DNA of 64,000 nucleotides, from the NCBI GenBank assembly GCA_025355005.1, contig JANXLV010000193.1, positions 1 to 64,000 on the forward strand, in the 5' to 3' direction. Under the pieces are notes generated by a model that was given only the letters and a program-made list of their open reading frames with translations, did no database searches and was not told where the DNA came from. This document shows, in pieces, positions 38,208 to 47,363 of this stretch; the first letter of the stretch is position 1, and each line of letters opens with the position of its first letter. Source of the stretch: Myxococcales bacterium (GTDB lineage Bacteria; Myxococcota_A; Polyangia; Polyangiales; Polyangiaceae). Position numbers and translations under genes: made by a program.

Positions 38208-39809
38208 ATGCGAACTCTCAAGCGCGTTGCGCAGTCGGGCCTTCTGCTGGCGTTGTTCACGGCCGGGAGCCGCGAGGGCGTCGCGCTTGCACAGACGCCC
38301 CCTCCCGCAGCCCAGCCGCCCGCAACCGTCCCAGCACAAGCGGGGCCCACGCAAGGGACGGCCACGACTCCGCCGAACGCGGGTGAGTCGCGGCCCGCTT
38401 CGGCGGACCAGATACCGATCGATCCGAAGGGCCTGACAGCAGACTCCGTCGGTGCGCGTGCGCGCTCGACCAGCTTCACGGTGAAGGCGCAAGCAGAGTC
38501 GCTGCGCGCAGCCGCCGCGCGCGTTGACCAGGCATGGGTGAACTACCTCCCGCGGCTCACGGCGACGGGCTCGTACACACGCCTCTCGGATTTCACGGCG
38601 CCGATTCTCTTCAGCGGCCTCGTGGTCGCGCCGAGCTCGCAACCGGGATTCATCACGCCGACGCCCGCACCGGGCGCGCCGGTCAATCCGGGTGGTACCC
38701 TGAACCCAGGAACGCAGCTCTTCGTGGCGCCGTCTGCGGGCTTCCCGCTCATCCTCAACAACTTCAACCTGACCGCCGGCATCGTCGTTCCGATCAGCGA
38801 CTACTTCCTGCGCATCGGTGAAGGCTACACCGCCACCGTCAACGCGGAGGACGCCGCGCGATACGATCTGGCGGGAGCGGGCGCAAACGCAGAGGCGAAC
38901 GGGCGCGCTGCTTTCTATAGCTGGGTGCGCGCGAAGGGAGCCGTCAACGTGGCGGAGCGCGCGCTCGCGGATCAGAAGACGCATCTTCAGGACGCGAAGA
39001 ACCAGTTTACCGTGGGGAACGCGTCGAAGGCGGACGTTCTCCGCGCAGAGACCGGCGTCGCGGCGGCGGAGCTCTTGCTCGAGCGCACGAAGAACCTGGA
39101 GACGTTGACGGCGCGCCAGGTGAAGGTCGCCATCCATGCCGACGACGGCACCCCGATCGCCACCGCCGAGGACGTGATGACGAAGTCGCCACCGGTCTCG
39201 TTGACCCTGGTGCAGGCAACACAGGAAGCGCAGGCCAACCGCGCTGAGCTGAAGAGCCTCTCGGCAAACGTCGAAGCGCTGAAGCGGACCGCCAATGTCG
39301 CGCGCGCCGGGTACTATCCCAGCCTCGCGGCGTTCGCGGACGGGATCTACGCGAACCCGAACCAGCGCAAGTTCCCGGCATCGGACGAGTGGTTTCCGAC
39401 ATGGGACGTGGGCGCGCGGCTGACGTGGTCGCCGAACGACGCGCTCAGCACGAAGAGTGGTGCGGCGGATGCGGACGCGAAGATCGCGGCCATCGAAGCG
39501 CAGAAGCAGGCAGCTGCCGACGGGATCATCCTGGAGGTACAGCAGGCGTGGACCGCAGTGAAGGAGGCCGACTACGCGATCGATACGACCGCGCGTCAGA
39601 TCGCCAGCGCCGAGGAGGCGTATCGGGTCGCGCGCGAGCTGTTCAACGCAGGACGCGCGACATCCACCACCCTGACGGACGCTGAGACGGAGCTCGTTCG
39701 TGCCCGGCTCGAGGTGCTGAACGCGAACGTCGACGCAAAAACCGCGCGCGTTCGTCTGGAGCACGCCGTCGGACGCGACGCGAAGGTCCCCCAGGCACCG
39801 AAGCACTGA
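38208..39809 (+). CDS. TolC-family outer-membrane efflux protein
   Basis: The 533-residue protein has a signal peptide (SGLLLALFTAGSREGVALAQ), a Pro/Ala-rich region of about 40 residues, then the duplicated coiled-coil and strand arrangement of TolC/OEP proteins: SLRAAAARVDQAWVNYLPRL, ALADQKTHLQDAKNQFTVGN and ASAEEAYRVARELFNAGR, the last two being the equivalent helices of each half. As a trimer it would form an outer-membrane channel for efflux or type I secretion. No pump or adaptor genes are next to it. Confidence 0.9.
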   Translation: MRTLKRVAQSGLLLALFTAGSREGVALAQTPPPAAQPPATVPAQAGPTQGTATTPPNAGESRPASADQIPIDPKGLTADSVGARARSTSFTVKAQAESLRAAAARVDQAWVNYLPRLTATGSYTRLSDFTAPILFSGLVVAPSSQPGFITPTPAPGAPVNPGGTLNPGTQLFVAPSAGFPLILNNFNLTAGIVVPISDYFLRIGEGYTATVNAEDAARYDLAGAGANAEANGRAAFYSWVRAKGAVNVAERALADQKTHLQDAKNQFTVGNASKADVLRAETGVAAAELLLERTKNLETLTARQVKVAIHADDGTPIATAEDVMTKSPPVSLTLVQATQEAQANRAELKSLSANVEALKRTANVARAGYYPSLAAFADGIYANPNQRKFPASDEWFPTWDVGARLTWSPNDALSTKSGAADADAKIAAIEAQKQAAADGIILEVQQAWTAVKEADYAIDTTARQIASAEEAYRVARELFNAGRATSTTLTDAETELVRARLEVLNANVDAKTARVRLEHAVGRDAKVPQAPKH

Positions 39810-39846
39810 ATATTTTCGCGCCTCGTACGTCCGGTTTTCTGGGCGT

Positions 39847-39867
39847 TTTGCTGGAAATTTGCTGGAA
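39847..39867 (+). repeat. Direct repeat TTTGCTGGAA, 11-base period
   Basis: Two perfect decamers (39847-39856, 39858-39867) occur one helical turn apart upstream of the papain-family protease gene. It may be a regulator site. The spacing does not fit a sigma-54 promoter. Confidence 0.45.
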
Positions 39868-39971
39868 GATGTCGGGTGAGCCCGCACCTCGCGGAGCCGT
39901 TGCGACTGTGCACGACGTCCCCTAGCATCGCATTGTCGAGCTCGACTTTACGTCGAGCGAAGGAGACGACC

Positions 39972-42224
39972 ATGCGTAGCTTCGTGAGAAAAATCTTGAT
40001 GACGAGCGCAGTGGGCGCGCTCTTCGCGACTGCGTGTCACGTCCAGGTCGGCTCTGCCCCGGAGAACGCTCCTGCGGGCAACGCACCGCCGCACGCAGCT
40101 GCTCCGCGACCCGCGCCAGCACCTGCCGCGCCGCCGCCGGCCGCCGTTGCTGCGCATCCCGCCGCCGCTCCCGCCGCACCGCCGCCCGCCCCCGGTGGCG
40201 CACGCGCGGCCGCCGTCATCGCCGTGCACCCGACCACCGCTGCGCATGCGGTGGCCCTCGGAACGCCGCCGCACTCGTCCATCGTGAAGCCGCCCGCGCG
40301 TCGGTCAACGGCGCCGCTGGTCTCGCGGCACCGGCAGGCCACGCGTGTCGCGTCCACCGCGGAGGCCTCGAACCTGCGCGTGTTGCAGGCGCGCTATGCG
40401 GCGAACGAGAAGGCCGCACCGGCCCCCGTGAAGACCAGCGTCCAGCAGGCGCGCGCGGCGATCGCGCAGCACCACTACTCCTTCCAGGTCGGCGTCACCG
40501 AGGTCTCCCACAAATCGCTCGCCAAGATCACCGGTGAGCCCACGACCGCCCACGACCCGCAGATCGTCGCGCAGAACGCAGCGGCGCGCGCGAAGAAGGC
40601 GTCCAGGACGAACCTCATCGCGTTCGATGTGAAGAAGCGCGCCGCGCCCCCTGCGCGTTTCTTGAACGCGACGATCGCCCGAGAAAACGCGGGCGACGGC
40701 AAGGACTCGTCCACCACGGGTCCAACCACGCAAGGCACGAACCAGAACGGCAACGGCAACGCCGGATATCCGTCATCCCAGTTTGCTTCGCCCTCCGCGT
40801 CCTCGTTCAGCTGGCGCGATCGCATCACGTCCGTGAAGGATCAGGGCGACTGTGGCAGCTGCTGGGCGTTCGCCGCCACCGGCGTGCTCGAGGCGGGCGA
40901 GATCCTGGTGAACAACCAGCCGACCACGATCGATCTCGCGGAGCAGCAGCTCGTCAACTGCGTCCCCGTGTTCAGCCCGGGCTCGGAGAACTGCGGCGGC
41001 AACTCCGCCACGAACGCATACAAGTTCCTGCATGGCGGTGCCGACGCCCTGGAGTCGGCCGTGCCCTACAAGTCCGCCGTCGCGAGCTGCAACTCGTCAG
41101 CGGGAGCGGCGAACCTGGGCGTTGATGACTGGGGCTACGCAGGCGAGGATCCGCCGCACCCCACTGTCGACGAGATCAAGGCGGCGCTGATCGCCCACGG
41201 TCCCGTGTCTTCCAGCGTGCGCGTCACCTCCGCATTCCAGCACTACTCGAGCGGCGTCTTCGACGAGGGCGACACGGGTTCAACGAACCACGCGGTTGTC
41301 CTCGTCGGCTGGGACGACGCCAAGGGCGCCTGGCACCTGCGCAACTCCTGGAGCGAGCGCTGGGGCGAGGGCGGATACATGTGGATCAAGTACGGGACCA
41401 ACAGCATCGGCAAGAACGCCGCGTGGATCTCGCCGGTCCGCCAGCCCCCGCCGGCCAACCCGACCTACAACGATCGCTACCTCACGCTGCAGAACGACTC
41501 CGGCGAGCCGCTCGACGTTTCGGTCGACGCGCTCACCGGCGCGGGCTCGTGGGTGCCGGCAGCACCCAGCGCGAGCGCCGCTGCGTTCACGTACACGCTT
41601 GCCCCTGGCACATCGATGGACGTGAAGCGCACCGACAACAAGCAGTTTCTCACGGCGAAGGCCGCGCGCGTCTGGGCGAAGTCGCACGACGGCAAGCACC
41701 AGTGGACCGCGTTCAAGGGCGCAGACTTCGTCATCGCCGCTGCCCCGTACTCCGCGGAGCGCCGCGAGCGCGCCACGTTCCACTTCGGCCATGTACAATC
41801 GGCGGAGCAAACCGCGGACGAGATCTTCACGATCGGCGAGACCGCGCGCAAAGCCGGCGACAGCCCCAAGGCGGAGGCCGCATTCCAGAAGTTCGCGGAC
41901 CACTACGCGAGCGACACCCGCATCCACGATGCGCGCTTCTGGCTCGGCTACTCGCAGTACCAGCAGAAGAAGTACAGCGAGTCCACGATGAGCCTCTACA
42001 CGATGGTCAGCGCCGCGCCCGACGGACATCCGGACATCCCGTTCGGCACGTACTTCATGGCCATGTCACTCGCGGCGCAGGGCGACTGCGGCTACGCGGT
42101 CCGCAACTTCGAGACCGTGGCATACGGCGAGATCGGCACGCCGCCGGACTGGATCGACGCGGCCAAGAACAACATCAAGCACCTCGAGGCCGACGACGGC
42201 TCGATCTGTAGTAACTGGGACTGA
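39972..42224 (+). CDS. Exported papain-family (C1A) cysteine protease with TPR tail
   Basis: The 750-residue protein starts at the ATG at 39972 behind AAGGAG. A signal ending FATAC may be a weak lipobox. Residues about 25-85 are Pro/Ala-rich, then a pro-region. The papain domain (about 278-483) has Gln291, Cys297 (GDCGSCWAF), His440 (TNHAVVLVGW) and Asn458 (RNSWSERWGEGGY), so all catalytic residues are present. A beta-rich segment and a TPR/YbgF-like tail (AEAAFQKFADHY, DARFWLGYSQYQQKKYSES) complete it. The long N-terminal extension may keep it inactive until processing. The inhibitor-like gene follows after four bases. Confidence 0.92.
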   Translation: MRSFVRKILMTSAVGALFATACHVQVGSAPENAPAGNAPPHAAAPRPAPAPAAPPPAAVAAHPAAAPAAPPPAPGGARAAAVIAVHPTTAAHAVALGTPPHSSIVKPPARRSTAPLVSRHRQATRVASTAEASNLRVLQARYAANEKAAPAPVKTSVQQARAAIAQHHYSFQVGVTEVSHKSLAKITGEPTTAHDPQIVAQNAAARAKKASRTNLIAFDVKKRAAPPARFLNATIARENAGDGKDSSTTGPTTQGTNQNGNGNAGYPSSQFASPSASSFSWRDRITSVKDQGDCGSCWAFAATGVLEAGEILVNNQPTTIDLAEQQLVNCVPVFSPGSENCGGNSATNAYKFLHGGADALESAVPYKSAVASCNSSAGAANLGVDDWGYAGEDPPHPTVDEIKAALIAHGPVSSSVRVTSAFQHYSSGVFDEGDTGSTNHAVVLVGWDDAKGAWHLRNSWSERWGEGGYMWIKYGTNSIGKNAAWISPVRQPPPANPTYNDRYLTLQNDSGEPLDVSVDALTGAGSWVPAAPSASAAAFTYTLAPGTSMDVKRTDNKQFLTAKAARVWAKSHDGKHQWTAFKGADFVIAAAPYSAERRERATFHFGHVQSAEQTADEIFTIGETARKAGDSPKAEAAFQKFADHYASDTRIHDARFWLGYSQYQQKKYSESTMSLYTMVSAAPDGHPDIPFGTYFMAMSLAAQGDCGYAVRNFETVAYGEIGTPPDWIDAAKNNIKHLEADDGSICSNWD

Positions 42225-42228
42225 CACC

Positions 42229-42705
42229 ATGACCACGAACAAGACCTTCGCGCTCCTCGGCCTGCTGGTGCTCACAGCGTGTGGAGCGGATCCCAAGGAT
42301 CCGCCGAAGACGGAGGCCAACGTACCTCCCGGCGGAAACACCGCTGCCATCTCCTCCGCGGGCGCCCCCGCATCCGGCGCGAAGGTCTATCCGCAGGCCA
42401 CGAAGGCGATCGACGCACGCGTCGGTGAGACCTTCAACGTCGTGCTGCCAGGCAACGTCACCACGCCGTTCGAGTGGCGCTTCGACGAGTCCGACAAGAA
42501 CGTCGTGGCGATGACCGCGCACAACTACACGGACGCGCCGCCCGCCAACTGCGCGGGCTGCGACGGCTACAAGGGAACGTTCAACTTCACGTTCACGGCA
42601 AAGGCCGACGGAGCAGCAAAGCTACATTTCTCGTACGTTCGAGCGATGCCAGCCGGCTCGCCGGCGGAAAAAGAGATGACAGTGGAAGTGCACGTCACGC
42701 ACTGA
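42229..42705 (+). CDS. Chagasin-like (I42) cysteine-protease inhibitor lipoprotein
   Basis: A 158-residue lipoprotein (LTAC lipobox, Cys18) with a Pro/Gly-rich linker and a C-terminal domain of about 100 residues. The domain has ARVGETFNVVLPGNVTTPFEW, a form of the NPTTGYxW loop of chagasin, then GTFNFTFTAKADGAAKLHFSYVRAMP, which corresponds to the strand leading into the RPW loop. Chagasins block papain-type proteases by inserting these loops. The RPW motif is degraded (RAMP), and the Cys108-x2-Cys111 pair is unusual. Its position just after the papain-family gene strongly suggests a partner. Confidence 0.8.
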   Translation: MTTNKTFALLGLLVLTACGADPKDPPKTEANVPPGGNTAAISSAGAPASGAKVYPQATKAIDARVGETFNVVLPGNVTTPFEWRFDESDKNVVAMTAHNYTDAPPANCAGCDGYKGTFNFTFTAKADGAAKLHFSYVRAMPAGSPAEKEMTVEVHVTH

Positions 42706-42723
42706 CGCGTTCGGGAGACGTTG

Positions 42724-44679
42724 TCAGCGCCGGGGCGAACGATCGCGGCGAGGCCGACCCGCGGGCGTACCCAGCGTGCCCGCGCGGTGCGCGCGATCCG
42801 CCGCCATCAAGCGGTCTTTTGCGCTCTCTGGCGGGACAAGGCAGTTCGGGGTGCGGCCGATGAGGTCGCGGCGGCCCAGCTTCATGAGGGCTTCGCGCGC
42901 GAGATCGTGGTGCTCCGCGTCCCAGTAGAAGATGAGCGCCTTCATCATGCGCTTCTCGCGCAGCTCCTTCGCAGAGTAGACGGGCTCCATCGACAGCGGA
43001 TCGATGCCTGTATAATACATGGTCGTGGCGACGGCCATGGGTGTGGGGATGAAGTCCTGCACCTGGCGCGGCCGCATTCCGTTGCGCTTCAGATAGAGCG
43101 CGAGCTCCACGGTGTCCGAAAGGGTGGAGCCAGGGTGGCCCGTGATGAAGTACGGGACCAGGTATTGCTCCTTGCCCGCCTCGTCGCTGGCCTGGCAGAA
43201 CGCCTGCGCGAATCGCTCGTAGCTCTGGATGCCCGGCTTCTTCATCTTGGCGAGCACCTCGTCCTGCGAGTGCTCCGGCGCGACGGACAATTGCCCGCCG
43301 GTATGGTGCTGCGCGAGCTCGCGGACGAACTCCGGGCTGCGCTCCGCGAGGTCGTAGCGAACGCCCGACGCCACGAACACCTTCTTGATGCCGGGCTCCT
43401 TGCGCACGCTCTTGAGGAGCGAGATGAGCGGATCGTGATCCGTGACCAGGTTTTCGCAGATGCCAGGGTGGACGCAGGAGAGGCGGCGACACGCGCTCTC
43501 CGTCTTCTCGTCCTTGCAGGCCATCTTGTACATGTTCGCGGTGGGGCCGCCGACGTCGGTGATCACGCCGGAGAAGCCGTCCATGCGGCGAAGCGCGCGC
43601 ACCTCGCGCAGGACGCTGTTCTCGCTGCGGCTCTGGATGACGCGGCCCTCGTGCTCGGTGATGCTGCAGAACGTGCAGCCACCAAAGCAGCCGCGCATCG
43701 TGACGATGGAGTGCTTCACCGTCTCGAACGCCGGGATCACGTCGGAGTAGGTGGGGTGCGGACGGCGCGTGAACGGAAGGTCGTAGAGCGCGTCCATCTC
43801 CTCTTCGGAGAGCGGCAGCGCGGGCTGGTTCATGTACACGGCCTCGTCGCCGTGGACCTGCAGCAGCGGACGACCGTTGTGCGGATTGGTCTCGTACTGG
43901 AAGGCCCGCGACATCTTCGCGAACGCCTGCTTGTCCGTGCGCACGTCGTCGTAAGACGGCAGCACGAGCAGCTTGCCGTCCGTCGTGTACTTCGATGCGT
44001 CCGCGAGCAGCGGCTCCCACGCGCGGCGGTTCTTCTTCGGGTGCGCGGTGCCGCGAATGTCGGTGAGCTTTGAGACGTGCTCACCTGCGTCGAGGCGCTT
44101 CGCGATCTCCCACGCGGGCCGCTCGCCCATGCCGAACACGAGCAGGTCCGCCTTCGCGTCGAGCAGGATGCTGCGGCGCACCTGATCCGACCAGTAGTCG
44201 TAGTGGGCGATGCGACGCAGCGACGCCTCTATCCCGCCGAGCACGATGGGCGTGCCGGGAAATGCCTGCCGCGCGAGGTTCGCATAGACGATGCTCGAGC
44301 GGTTCGGGCGCATGTCGAGCGCGCCGGCGGGCGAGTACTGGTCCTTGCCGCGCACCTTCTTCTGCGCGGTCAGCTTGTTCAGCATGGAGTCCAGGTTGCC
44401 CGCGCTGATGCCCACGAACAGCCGCGGCTTGCCCATGCGCGCGATGTCCTCCGGGCTCTGCCACGAAGGCTGCGCGACCACGCCGACCTTGTAGCCGCGG
44501 CCTTCCAGGAAGCGCGCGATGAGGATGGGCCCGAACGCGGCGTGGTCGACGTAGGCGTCGCCCGTCACGATGAGGATGTCGAGCTCTTCCCAGCCGCGCG
44601 CCTTCATGTCCTCGCGGGTGACGGGCAGAAACGCGCGGCGCGCGTTGTCCCCTTTTTTCCCGAGCGGAACGAGCGTCAT
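42724..44679 (-). CDS. YgiQ-family radical SAM protein
   Basis: The 651-residue protein matches YgiQ: an N-terminal B12-binding-like region (ELDILIVTGDAYVDH, YKVGVVAQPSW), the radical SAM site with Cys331, Cys335 and Cys338 (CFGGCTFCSI), and a conserved C-terminal region (GIDPLSMEPVY, EVLAKMKKPG). The family's reaction is unknown. The ATG at 44679 (MTLVPLGKKG) is the conserved start. The C-terminus ends in an Arg/Ala-rich tail. It converges with the inhibitor gene 19 bases away. Confidence 0.92.
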   Translation of the reverse strand: MTLVPLGKKGDNARRAFLPVTREDMKARGWEELDILIVTGDAYVDHAAFGPILIARFLEGRGYKVGVVAQPSWQSPEDIARMGKPRLFVGISAGNLDSMLNKLTAQKKVRGKDQYSPAGALDMRPNRSSIVYANLARQAFPGTPIVLGGIEASLRRIAHYDYWSDQVRRSILLDAKADLLVFGMGERPAWEIAKRLDAGEHVSKLTDIRGTAHPKKNRRAWEPLLADASKYTTDGKLLVLPSYDDVRTDKQAFAKMSRAFQYETNPHNGRPLLQVHGDEAVYMNQPALPLSEEEMDALYDLPFTRRPHPTYSDVIPAFETVKHSIVTMRGCFGGCTFCSITEHEGRVIQSRSENSVLREVRALRRMDGFSGVITDVGGPTANMYKMACKDEKTESACRRLSCVHPGICENLVTDHDPLISLLKSVRKEPGIKKVFVASGVRYDLAERSPEFVRELAQHHTGGQLSVAPEHSQDEVLAKMKKPGIQSYERFAQAFCQASDEAGKEQYLVPYFITGHPGSTLSDTVELALYLKRNGMRPRQVQDFIPTPMAVATTMYYTGIDPLSMEPVYSAKELREKRMMKALIFYWDAEHHDLAREALMKLGRRDLIGRTPNCLVPPESAKDRLMAADRAHRAGTLGTPAGRPRRDRSPRR

Positions 44680-44755
44680 GCTGTCCAGATAGCACGGGGC
44701 GCTCGCAATGCGAGCCCCCTCCCTTGCTGCGGACGCTTCGTGATATGAACGCCAC

Positions 44756-45712
44756 ATGGGTAATGTCGGCATCATCGGCGGAGGTCCGTGGGGCCTCGCC
44801 CTGGCAGCGGCGGCGGCGCGGGCTGGCTCGTCAACCCTCCTTTATACGAGGCGCGCGCAGGACAAGGCCTCGGCTGCCATTCCCGAGGGCGTGAAGGTCA
44901 CGCAGAGCATGGCGGACATCCCGAAGCACGCGCGGCTGCTCGTACTCGCGACCCCTTCTGCGGTGATCGAGGACGTCGCCAAGGAGCTCGGCCGTCACAC
45001 GGACGGCAGCCACTATGTGGTGCACGGCATCCGCGGCCTCGCGGGCGAGGATGGCACGGAGACCGTCAGCGACATCCTGCGCAGGCTGACGCCGCTGCGT
45101 CGCATGGGCGCGCTCGGCGGGCCGGTGCTGGCGAGCGATCTCGCAGCGGGCAACCCGAGCGTCATCGTGTGCGGCTCGCGATTTCCCGAGGTCAACGACG
45201 TCTTCGTCGAAGGCTTCGGCTGCAACGTGCTCCGCATCTACAAGACGAACGACCTGCGCGGGCTCGAGTGGGCGAGCGCGCTCGTCGGCGTACTCGCGAT
45301 CGCCGTCGGATACGCGCAGGGCCTGGGCATGAACTCCGGGCTCCTGGCCGCGCTGATCACTCGAAGCGTGACCGAGGCATCGCGCCTTGCGGCGGCCGCG
45401 GGCGGCGAAGAGCGCACGCTCCTCGGGCTCGCCGGCTACGGAGATCTGCTCGCATCCACGAGCCAGACAGAGCGCCCCGAGGTCGCGTTCGGCCGCCTGC
45501 TCGCGAAGGGCAAGTCGCGCGCGGATGCGCTCGCCGCAGTCGGCATGCGCGTCGAGGCAGTGGAGCTCCTGCCGAAGCTCATCGCGTTCGGGGACAAGCA
45601 CAAGGTGCGCGCGCCGATCTTCCATTCGATGGCGAGCGCGATCCTCGAGGGGAAGCCCGCCCAGCACCTCCTGGACGATCTGATGACACGCCCCGTCGAA
45701 GATAGGGCCTAG
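44756..45712 (+). CDS. gpsA: Glycerol-3-phosphate dehydrogenase [NAD(P)+]
   Basis: A 318-residue two-domain enzyme: Rossmann motif NVGIIGGGPWGLALAAA, the YTRRAQDK cofactor-discriminating turn, LGGPVLASDLAAGNPS, and helical domain motifs (LVGVLAIAVGYAQGLG, LAGYGDLLASTSQTERP). It reduces dihydroxyacetone phosphate to sn-glycerol-3-phosphate for phospholipids. The usual GPxxA stretch is GGPVLA and the catalytic Lys region is replaced by a shorter segment, so it is a divergent member. Divergent from the YgiQ-like gene. Confidence 0.85.
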   Translation: MGNVGIIGGGPWGLALAAAAARAGSSTLLYTRRAQDKASAAIPEGVKVTQSMADIPKHARLLVLATPSAVIEDVAKELGRHTDGSHYVVHGIRGLAGEDGTETVSDILRRLTPLRRMGALGGPVLASDLAAGNPSVIVCGSRFPEVNDVFVEGFGCNVLRIYKTNDLRGLEWASALVGVLAIAVGYAQGLGMNSGLLAALITRSVTEASRLAAAAGGEERTLLGLAGYGDLLASTSQTERPEVAFGRLLAKGKSRADALAAVGMRVEAVELLPKLIAFGDKHKVRAPIFHSMASAILEGKPAQHLLDDLMTRPVEDRA

Positions 45713-46245
45713 GAGCCTGATCCACGCGGGGCCGTTTACTGACCTGGGGATTGCGCTACGCTCGATGTCATGTCGAACGACAACAAGCTTCGCGCGCCCA
45801 GCTTCGTCCCGCTCCTCAACGGCGCGCTGCTGTACGGGTTCCTGACGGCGTTCGGTGTGGCGTCGGCCGTCATCGTGCCGATCCTTGGTGAGCTGTGGGA
45901 GAAGTCGCCGCGCCTCGGGGCCATCGCGTTTCTCGGATACATCGCGTCGCCGATCGGGCTCATCGCCATCGCGCACCATCTCGGCCACGGGTTCCTGGAT
46001 CGGTTCGACGCACGCAAGCGCGCCCGGTCGAAGCCCCTCTTGCCGGACGCGGAGAGCCTGTCCGCCGGCTTCTTCGGCTGGTTCGCGATCGTTTTCTCGA
46101 GCATCGCATCCGCGTTCGTGCTGCTCGCCGTGTTCCCGCCGCCGCCGGAAGAAGGCGCCGCGCTCGCGCTCATGCACGTCGCCACGGACGTGCGCCTCCA
46201 GGCGACGTTGCACACCGTCGTCTGGATCCTGATCGCTGCGGGGCT

Positions 46246-47217
<972 letters not shown>

Positions 47218-47257
47218 AGCGCGACCATAACCGTTTGAGTTGCGAATGACGGGAATG

Positions 47258-47363
47258 TTACTCGGCGACCCGGTCGGCGGGGCCTGCTCCTCGAACGGCC
47301 TGTTATTCGAGCGACCCGCTCAGCGCGGGGGCCTTCTACTCGAGCGACCCGCTCGGCGCGGGG
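47258..47363 (-). repeat. Three tandem copies of a gene 3' end, each with a stop codon
   Basis: Copies at 47336-47363, 47303-47330 and 47258-47283 are variants of the last nine codons of the TPR gene at 47336. Read in the gene's frame they end in TAG, TAA and TAA at intervals of 33 and 45 bases. The outermost copy is the most diverged. Confidence 0.85.

Noticed and set aside
39841-39867. Possible sigma-54 promoter upstream of the papain-family gene
   Set aside because: No GG-N10-GC spacing fits; the GG and GC pairs in the repeat are six bases apart.
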